From Sanguibacter suaedae (GTDB lineage Bacteria; Actinomycetota; Actinomycetes; Actinomycetales; Cellulomonadaceae): a stretch of 64,000 nt of DNA. Location: contig NZ_JAEINH010000005.1 in NCBI RefSeq assembly GCF_016342785.1, positions 62,001 to 126,000 of the forward strand. Reading direction: 5' to 3'. Made by a program: the position numbers and the translations under genes. This document shows positions 58,305 through 64,000 of this stretch, in pieces. Position 1 is the stretch's first letter, and each line of letters opens with the position of its first letter. The notes below the pieces were generated by a model. That model was not told the DNA's origin. It searched no databases and saw only the letters and a program-made list of their open reading frames with translations.

Positions 58305-58310
58305 GGTCAA
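58282..58310 (-). promoter_or_regulatory. rpsA: rpsA promoter (-35 and -10)
   Basis: On the minus strand TTGACC (58310-58305), a 17-base spacer and TAGGGT (58287-58282) match the housekeeping sigma consensus. Transcription would start near 58275, giving an rpsA leader of about 140 bases. Confidence 0.7.
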
Positions 58311-58319
58311 CGCGGGGTG

Positions 58320-59345
58320 TCAGGCGAGGACTCGTGCCACCCGGAGGAGGTCGGCCGGGACGTGCTTGACCTTCCCGGCGATCTCCGAGAGGGGGACCAG
58401 CACGACCTCCTCGTTGCGCAGGGCGGTCATGACGTTGGTCTCGCCGTGCGTCACGGCGTCGACGGCGGCCACCCCGAACCGGCTCCCCAGGATGCGGTCG
58501 GTGGGCGTCGGGGTCCCACCCCGCTGGACGTGCCCGAGGATGGTGAGGCGCGTGTCGAAGCCTGTCCGCGTCGCGATCTCGTTCGCGACGCGCTCCCCGA
58601 TCGCCCCGGCGATGATCTCTCCGAACTGACCGAGCTGCGCCTCGTACTGCATGGAGCTGCCCTCACGCGGCAGCGCACCCTCGGCGACGACCACGATCGA
58701 GAAGTTCGCGTGGGCGCGGTGCCGGTGCTTGAGGAACTTGACGATGCGGTCCATGTCGAAGGGCTCCTCCGGCGCGAGGACGAGCTCGGCGCCACCGGCG
58801 ATCCCCGCGTTCACCGCGATCCACCCGGCGTGCCTGCCCATGACCTCGACGACCATGACGCGGTTGTGGCTCTCTGCGGTCGTGTGGATCCGGTCGATCG
58901 CCTCGGTCGCGATGTTCACCGCGGTGTGGAACCCGATCGACAGGTCCGTGCCGGCGACGTCGTTGTCGATCGTCTTGGGGATGGCGACGATCTTGATGCC
59001 GTGCTCCGCGACCTTGCTCGCCGCGTTGAGCGTCCCGTCACCACCGATGCAGATGAGCGCCTCGATGCGCTCCGCCTCGAGGGTCGCCATGACGGCGTCC
59101 ATGCCACCGTCGGAGGAGTGCGGGTGGTACCGCGCGGTGCCCAGCATCGTCCCGCCCTGCGGGAGCACGTTGCGGATGTTCTCGCGGGACATCGGAACGA
59201 CGTCGCCGTCGACGACGCCCTTCCACCCGTTGCGGAAGCCGATGATCGTGTGCCCGTACTCCCCCAGCCCTTGCTTGACCACGGCGCGGATCGCGGCGTT
59301 CAGACCTGGGCAGTCGCCACCGCCGGTGAGCAGACCGATGCGCAT
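58320..59345 (-). CDS. pfkA: 6-phosphofructokinase
   Basis: A 341-residue enzyme of the PFK-A family. MRIGLLTGGGDCPGLNAAIR is the nucleotide site, CIGGDGTLNAAS has Gly where PPi-dependent enzymes have Asp, and VAIPKTIDNDVAGTD has Lys where E. coli PfkA has Gly. This mixed pattern is that of the actinobacterial group, where both ATP- and PPi-dependent members occur; Gly points to ATP. EVMGRHAGWIAVNAGIAGGA and LGHVQRGGTPTPTDRIL are conserved. The ATG at 59345 has GGGAG six bases upstream. rpsA lies downstream on the same strand. Confidence 0.95.
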   Translation of the reverse strand: MRIGLLTGGGDCPGLNAAIRAVVKQGLGEYGHTIIGFRNGWKGVVDGDVVPMSRENIRNVLPQGGTMLGTARYHPHSSDGGMDAVMATLEAERIEALICIGGDGTLNAASKVAEHGIKIVAIPKTIDNDVAGTDLSIGFHTAVNIATEAIDRIHTTAESHNRVMVVEVMGRHAGWIAVNAGIAGGAELVLAPEEPFDMDRIVKFLKHRHRAHANFSIVVVAEGALPREGSSMQYEAQLGQFGEIIAGAIGERVANEIATRTGFDTRLTILGHVQRGGTPTPTDRILGSRFGVAAVDAVTHGETNVMTALRNEEVVLVPLSEIAGKVKHVPADLLRVARVLA

Positions 59346-59485
59346 TCGTACTCCCTCGAGAAAAACGGAACGTGACCAGCGGCTTCGGCCGCCCGCCGGG
59401 GCGGGGGCCGCTGGTCCTCCAACCCTACAGACCGCGGCCGACGGCAGTGACCGCCCAAGGTCCCAGCGTGGCGGACAATGTCTCG

Positions 59486-60298
59486 ATGGACTCCCACGAC
59501 CTGCGACGTGCCGGCTACCAGGACGTCCCGGACGAGGCCGGCGGCAGGGCCGGGCGGTCGTGGTGGGACGCCAACGCCCGCGAGTACGTCGAGGAGCACG
59601 GCGACTTCCTCGGCGAGGACGACTTCTGCTGGGGACCGGAGGGCCTCCGGGAGGTCGACGCCCAGCTCCTCGGTCCGACGCAGAGCCTGGTCGGACGCCG
59701 GGTGCTGGAGGTCGGTGCGGGCGCCGCACAGTGCGGGCGCTGGCTCGCCTCCCGCGGCGTGGACGTCGTCTCGACGGACGTCTCCGCCCGGATGCTCGCG
59801 GAGGGCGCCGCCATGAACCGTCGGACCGGCCGCGCCGTGCCTCTCGTCCAGGCGGACGCCCGCGCGCTGCCCTTCGAGGACTCGAGCGTCGACGTGGCGT
59901 TCAGCGCCTACGGTGCCATCCCCTTCGTCCCCGACGCGATCGCGGTCCACACGGAGGTCGCGCGGGTCCTGCGCCCGGGCGGCCGGTGGGTGTTCTCCGT
60001 GACCCACCCGGTCCGGTGGGCGTTCCCGGACGACCCGTCGGTGCGCGGTCTCACCGCGACCAGGTCGTACTTCGACCGTCGACCGTACGCCGAGACGGAC
60101 GAGACGGGCGTCGTCACGTACGCCGAGTACCACCGGACCGTCGGCGACCACGTCCGTGACGTCGTCGCGGCCGGTCTCACCCTCGTCGACCTCGTCGAAC
60201 CGGAGTGGCCCGCGAGCAACGGCGAGACGTGGGGCGGCTGGAGCCCTGTCCGAGGCACCGTCCTGCCCGGGACGGCGATCTTCGTCTGCCGGGCCTGA
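59486..60298 (+). CDS. Class I SAM-dependent methyltransferase
   Basis: A 270-residue methyltransferase of the methyltransferase-11 type. VLEVGAGAAQCGRWLASRGV is motif I, VVSTDVSARMLAEG carries the acidic residue for SAM ribose, QADARALPFEDSSVDVAFS is motif II-III, and EVARVLRPGGRWVFSVTHPV the post-motif. The substrate is unknown. The ATG at 59486 was chosen; a GTG at 59468 is an equal alternative. It is divergent from pfkA and convergent with polA, 13 bases apart. Confidence 0.88.
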   Translation: MDSHDLRRAGYQDVPDEAGGRAGRSWWDANAREYVEEHGDFLGEDDFCWGPEGLREVDAQLLGPTQSLVGRRVLEVGAGAAQCGRWLASRGVDVVSTDVSARMLAEGAAMNRRTGRAVPLVQADARALPFEDSSVDVAFSAYGAIPFVPDAIAVHTEVARVLRPGGRWVFSVTHPVRWAFPDDPSVRGLTATRSYFDRRPYAETDETGVVTYAEYHRTVGDHVRDVVAAGLTLVDLVEPEWPASNGETWGGWSPVRGTVLPGTAIFVCRA

Positions 60299-60311
60299 CC
60301 GTCGCCGGCCC

Positions 60312-63002
60312 TCAGTGGCCGGCGTCGTGCCAGCTGCTGCCGGAACCGACCGACACGTCGAGCGGGACGGAGAGGTCCGCGGCGGCCGCCATCTGCTCGC
60401 GGACGAGCTCCTCGAGCTCGTCCCTCTCGCCCGGGGCGACCTCGAGGACCAGCTCGTCGTGCACCTGGAGGAGCAGCCTCGAGCGCAGACCCCGGCCGCC
60501 GATCTCCCGCTCCACCCCGAGCATGGCGACCTTGATGAGGTCGGCCGCGCTGCCCTGGATCGGCGCGTTGAGCGCCATCCGCTCGGCCATCTCGCGTCGC
60601 TGACGGTTGTCGCTCGTGAGGTCCGGGAGATACCGGCGCCGCCCCATGATCGTCGCGGTGTACCCCGTGGCGCGCGCCTCCTCGACGACCCCCGTGAGGT
60701 ACTCCCGCACGCCGCCGAAGCGGGAGAAGTAGTCCTCCATGAGCTTCGACGCCTCGGAGACCTCGATGTTCAGCTGCTTGGACAGACCGAACGAGGACAG
60801 CCCGTACGCCAGCCCGTACGACATGGCCTTGATCTTGGACCGCTGACCGCTCGTCACCGCGTCGGTGGGGACACCGAACACCCGCGAACCCACGTAGCTG
60901 TGCAGGTCCTCACCCGTGCGGAAGGCCTCGATGAGCCCCTCGTCGCCGGACAGGTGCGCCATGATGCGCATCTCGATCTGGCTGTAGTCCGCGGTGAGGA
61001 GCGTCTCCGCCGAGTCCCCCACCACGAACGCGCGCCGGATGCGCCGCCCGGCCTCCGTGCGGATCGGGATGTTCTGGAGGTTGGGCTCGGTCGAGCTCAA
61101 CCGGCCCGTCGCCGCGATGGTCTGCTGGAACGTCGTGTGGATGCGGCCGTCGTCGGCGACCGAACGGAGGAGCCCCTCGACCGTCTGGCGCAGCCGGGTC
61201 GCGTCCCGGTGGGCGAGGAGGTGCGCGAGGAAGGGGTGCTCGGTCTTGACGAAGAGGTCGGCCAGCGACGCGGCGTCGGTCGTGTAGCCGGTCTTGATCT
61301 TCTTCGTCCGCGGCATCCCCAGCTGGTCGAACAGGACCTCCTGGAGCTGCTTGGGCGACCCGAGGTTCACCTCCCGACCGATGACCGCATACGCGTCCGC
61401 CGCGGCCCCGGCGACGATCTCCCCGAAGTGGGACTCGAGCGAGCGCAGGTACTCGACGTCGACCGCGACGCCGCGGTGCTCCATCCGGGCGAGGACCTCC
61501 GCGAGGGGGAGCTCGAGCGTCGTGAGCAGCCCGCTGGAGCCACGGTCGGCGAGGTCGCCCGCGAGGACCTCGGCGAGCTCGACGAGGCTCGCGGCGCGCA
61601 CGGCCAGTCTCGTGGCCTCACCGGAACCGTCGGGAGACAGGTCGAAGGCGCCCTGGTCACCGGTCGGCGCGTCGTCCACCCGGAGCTCGCGGTGGAGGTG
61701 CCGGACGGCCAGCTCCCCGAGGTCGTAGGACCGCTGGTCGGGGTGGCACAGATAGGCGGCGAGCTCGGTGTCGAACTCCACGCCCCGGAGCTCGAGGCCG
61801 CGGCCGGCGAGGGAGTGCCAGGCCCCCTTGTAGCCGTGGACGACCTTGGGAGCGTCGGTGTCCTCGAGCCATCGAGCGAGCCGTTCCTCGTCGGCCGGGT
61901 CGACCGTGGAGAGGTCGACGACCGCCGCGCCACCGTTCCCGTCCGCGACGGCCACGGTCCAGGCGTCGCCCGCACCCGGCGTGGGGCGACCGGCCACCTC
62001 CAGGCCGAGGCGTGCCCCCGAGCGTGCGTCGAGCCAGGCACCCAGCTCGCCTGTGCCGAGGTCCGCGACGTCGACCGACGCCGCGGCACTCTCCTGGGGC
62101 TCGTCGTCCCCGTCGTCCGGCATCATCGCGAAGAGGCGTTCCCGCAGCGTCCGGAACTGCAGCGCGTCGAAGACGCGGTGCATGGCCTCCCGGTCCCACG
62201 GCTGGGCCCGGAGATCGTCCGGGCCGACGGGCAGGTCGACGTCGGTGAGGAGGTGGTTCAGCGTGCGGTTGGTGCGTACCTGCTCGAGGTGCGCCCGCAG
62301 GTTCTCCCCCGCCTTGCCCTTGATCTCATCGGCACGGTCGAGGATCTCGGAGAGACCGCCGTACTGGGCGATCCACTTGGCCGCGGTCTTGGGACCCACG
62401 CCGGGCACACCGGGGATGTTGTCGCTCGTCTCGCCCACGAGAGCCGCGAGGTCGGGGTACTGGTGGGGTGCCACACCGTACTTCGCCTGCACCGCGTCGG
62501 GGGTCATCCGGGCGAGCTCGGAGACGCCCTTGACCGGGTAGAGGACCGTGACGTCGTCGTTCACGAACTGCAGGGAGTCGCGGTCCCCGGAGCACACGAG
62601 CACCTCCATGCCGAGGCCGTGGGCCTGGTGGGAGAGGGTCGCGAGGATGTCGTCGGCCTCGAAGCGCTCCTTCTCGAGGTGCGGGACGCGCATGGCGTCG
62701 AGCACCTCCTTGATGAGCGGTACCTGGCCCTTGAACGGCTCGGGCGTCGCGTCCCGGGTCCCCTTGTACGCGGGGAACGCCTCGGTCCGGAACGTCGTGC
62801 TCCCGGCGTCGAAGGCGACGGCGACGTGGGTCGGCTGCTCGACCTTGACGAGGTTCGCGAGCATCGACACGAAGCCGTGGACGGCGTTCGTGTACTCGCC
62901 GGTGGTGGTGGTGAACTTCTCCGCCGGGAGCGCGAAGAACGCCCGATACGCCATGGAGTGGCCGTCGATGAGCAGGAGCCTGGGTCGCGCGATGTCCGTC
63001 AC
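60312..63002 (-). CDS. polA: DNA polymerase I
   Basis: An 896-residue repair and replication polymerase. The N-terminal 5' nuclease has LLLIDGHSMAYRAFFALP, FEADDILATL and GVPGVGPKTAAKW. The middle 3' exonuclease-like region lacks the catalytic Asp-x-Glu pair (LGLEVAGRP at that place), so proofreading is probably lost, as in other actinobacteria. Polymerase motifs are ADYSQIEMRIMAHLS (A), RSKIKAMSYGLAYGLSSFG (B) and QVHDELVLEV (C). The GTG at 63002 follows TAGGTT by seven bases, so the message may be leaderless; an upstream ATG at 63023 would include the promoter. Confidence 0.96.
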   Translation of the reverse strand: MTDIARPRLLLIDGHSMAYRAFFALPAEKFTTTTGEYTNAVHGFVSMLANLVKVEQPTHVAVAFDAGSTTFRTEAFPAYKGTRDATPEPFKGQVPLIKEVLDAMRVPHLEKERFEADDILATLSHQAHGLGMEVLVCSGDRDSLQFVNDDVTVLYPVKGVSELARMTPDAVQAKYGVAPHQYPDLAALVGETSDNIPGVPGVGPKTAAKWIAQYGGLSEILDRADEIKGKAGENLRAHLEQVRTNRTLNHLLTDVDLPVGPDDLRAQPWDREAMHRVFDALQFRTLRERLFAMMPDDGDDEPQESAAASVDVADLGTGELGAWLDARSGARLGLEVAGRPTPGAGDAWTVAVADGNGGAAVVDLSTVDPADEERLARWLEDTDAPKVVHGYKGAWHSLAGRGLELRGVEFDTELAAYLCHPDQRSYDLGELAVRHLHRELRVDDAPTGDQGAFDLSPDGSGEATRLAVRAASLVELAEVLAGDLADRGSSGLLTTLELPLAEVLARMEHRGVAVDVEYLRSLESHFGEIVAGAAADAYAVIGREVNLGSPKQLQEVLFDQLGMPRTKKIKTGYTTDAASLADLFVKTEHPFLAHLLAHRDATRLRQTVEGLLRSVADDGRIHTTFQQTIAATGRLSSTEPNLQNIPIRTEAGRRIRRAFVVGDSAETLLTADYSQIEMRIMAHLSGDEGLIEAFRTGEDLHSYVGSRVFGVPTDAVTSGQRSKIKAMSYGLAYGLSSFGLSKQLNIEVSEASKLMEDYFSRFGGVREYLTGVVEEARATGYTATIMGRRRYLPDLTSDNRQRREMAERMALNAPIQGSAADLIKVAMLGVEREIGGRGLRSRLLLQVHDELVLEVAPGERDELEELVREQMAAAADLSVPLDVSVGSGSSWHDAGH

Positions 63003-63021
63003 GCCTGCAAACCTATCGTCC

Positions 63022-63435
63022 ATGACCGACAACGACATCACCGAGCAGCTCAACCGTCAGGCACGGGGAACCCTCATCGAGAGGATGGGGATCGTGGTCC
63101 TCGAGGCGAGCGCGGACCGGGTGGTGGGGACCATGCCGGCTGCCGGGAACACCCAGCCCGCCGGGCTGCTCCACGGGGGCGCGAGCGTCGTGCTCGCGGA
63201 GACCTTGGGCTCGTTCGCCGCCCAGGTCCACGCCGGTCCGGACCGGCCCGTCGTCGGCATCGAGGTGAGCGCGACGCACCATCGTGGCGCCCGCGGCGGG
63301 CTGGTCACGGGGACGGCCACGGCGATCCACCGGGGTCGCACGACCGCGAGCTACGAGATCGTCGTCGCCGACGACGCCGGGCGCCGGGTGTGCACCGCGC
63401 GCCTAACCTGCCTGGTGCTCACGCCCTCGGAGTGA
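63022..63435 (+). CDS. Hotdog-fold thioesterase (PaaI-like)
   Basis: A 137-residue hotdog protein. RMGIVVLEASADRVVGTMPA opens it, and LLHGGASVVLAETLGSFAAQ carries the His-Gly-Gly and Glu of acyl-CoA thioesterases of the PaaI/MenI type, with RTTASYEIVVADDAGRRVCT near the end. It would hydrolyse a CoA thioester, perhaps an aromatic or 1,4-dihydroxy-2-naphthoyl-CoA; not determined. Its start is only 19 bases from the divergent polA start, and its end overlaps the convergent GNAT gene by 33 bases. Confidence 0.9.
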   Translation: MTDNDITEQLNRQARGTLIERMGIVVLEASADRVVGTMPAAGNTQPAGLLHGGASVVLAETLGSFAAQVHAGPDRPVVGIEVSATHHRGARGGLVTGTATAIHRGRTTASYEIVVADDAGRRVCTARLTCLVLTPSE

Positions 63436-64000
63436 CTGTGCGGGCAGCGAGCCCGTCCGCGCCGGGGGTTCGGTCGCGGGCGGGGTGCCCTGAGCGAGGC
63501 TCGCCTGGAAGCTCCGCAGGTCCACCGGCCCGGAATGGGTCTCGATCCGCGCCTTGCGTCGTCGTGCGATGAGGTCCTCGATGCCGCGCACCTGTCGACG
63601 CGTCCCGGCCGCCTCGGCGGCGAGCTTGCGCTGGAGCACCGCTGTGGCGACGACCCGGTGCCCGGCGGCGGGGGCGAAGCCCAGTCGCGCGAGGAACCGT
63701 TGGACGCCCCGGGACCCGGGCAGCGGGACGGAGTAGACGTCCGGCGCGCCGACGGAGGCGGCGAGGTCGCCCGCGGCGGTGAGCAGCGCGTGACCCGCAC
63801 CCCGACGACGGAAGTCGGGCGCGACGTACAGCGCCTCGATGTACACGGAGTGGACGTCGTTGAAGAGATTGGGCTCCAGCACCCGCACGAGCATGAACCC
63901 CACGGGGGCGCCCTCATGATGGGCGACGATGATCTGCCCACCGGGGACGCTCGCGAGCGTCCCGAGCTGGCGCACGAGCCGGTCCTCGTCGTCGATGCAC
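63403..64000 (-). CDS. GNAT family acetyltransferase (N-terminus outside window)
   Basis: The visible 198 codons or so contain a GNAT domain: GFMLVRVLEPNLFNDVHS, YIEALYVAPDFRRRGAGHAL with the acetyl-CoA loop RRRGAG, and the C-terminal region VQRFLARLGFAPAAGHRVV. A tail of about 80 residues extends beyond the domain. The start lies beyond 64000; the reading frame is open through the right edge. Substrate unknown. It converges on the thioesterase gene with a 33-base overlap. Confidence 0.88.
   Translation of the reverse strand, partial: CIDDEDRLVRQLGTLASVPGGQIIVAHHEGAPVGFMLVRVLEPNLFNDVHSVYIEALYVAPDFRRRGAGHALLTAAGDLAASVGAPDVYSVPLPGSRGVQRFLARLGFAPAAGHRVVATAVLQRKLAAEAAGTRRQVRGIEDLIARRRKARIETHSGPVDLRSFQASLAQGTPPATEPPARTGSLPAQSLRGREHQAG

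Overview
The window is about 64 kb of very GC-rich DNA with dense, often overlapping genes, many GTG starts and hardly any TAA stops. RbpA, WhiA, OpcA, an S1 protein of actinobacterial type and several apparently leaderless genes point to an actinomycete. The gene order (scpA-scpB-rluB-cmk-der; uvrC-rapZ-yvcK-whiA-gap-pgk-tpiA-secG), an aroH-class chorismate mutase next to cmk, and a family GH6 glucanase suggest a Micrococcales member near the Cellulomonas group. The family placement is inference from gene content.

Layout. 1-3.8 kb (minus): the start of an HrpB-type helicase, a DUF2254 membrane protein, a small potassium channel and a CoA-binding protein. 3.8-10.5 kb: a cell-surface polysaccharide block. 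A membrane-anchored GH6 glucanase lies opposite a run of genes for a processive family-2 glycosyltransferase, a 44-residue membrane protein, an acyltransferase-SGNH protein and UDP-glucose 6-dehydrogenase; the first three of these overlap by four bases each. UTP-glucose-1-phosphate uridylyltransferase (16.4-17.9 kb) can supply UDP-glucose. 10.5-16.3 kb: an accessory-looking strip with an ArsR-SRPBCC pair, an FtsX-type ABC exporter, decayed or shortened small genes and small unknown genes, ending at tRNA-Pro(GGG). 16.4-26.6 kb (minus): ugp, der, plsC, cmk, aroH, rluB, scpB, scpA, parA, xerD and ctaB, mostly tightly packed. 26.9-33.8 kb (plus): the pentose phosphate run tkt-tal-zwf-opcA-pgl. 33.8-43.0 kb (minus): rbpA, secG, tpiA, pgk, gap, whiA, yvcK, rapZ and uvrC. 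43.1-64 kb: an OsmC protein, uvrA, a GH15 protein with a coupled metallo-beta-lactamase protein, an S51 peptidase, a YciI protein, a PfkB kinase, uvrB, coaE, a MarR regulator with a divergent ABC exporter, rpsA, pfkA, a methyltransferase, polA, a hotdog thioesterase and a truncated GNAT acetyltransferase.

How it fits together. Most of the window is core metabolism and information processing: lower glycolysis, the oxidative and non-oxidative pentose phosphate pathway, nucleotide excision repair (uvrA, uvrB, uvrC plus polA), and chromosome segregation. The most distinctive part is the 3.8-10.5 kb block, which looks like a synthase for an acylated beta-glycan with its own glucanase. Several intergenic regions carry long perfect palindromes that look like operators or mRNA hairpins. 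The clearest sits on a good promoter upstream of rpsA; others are at arsR, marR, gap, uvrB and ctaB/tkt. No rRNA, CRISPR array, insertion sequence or integrase was seen.
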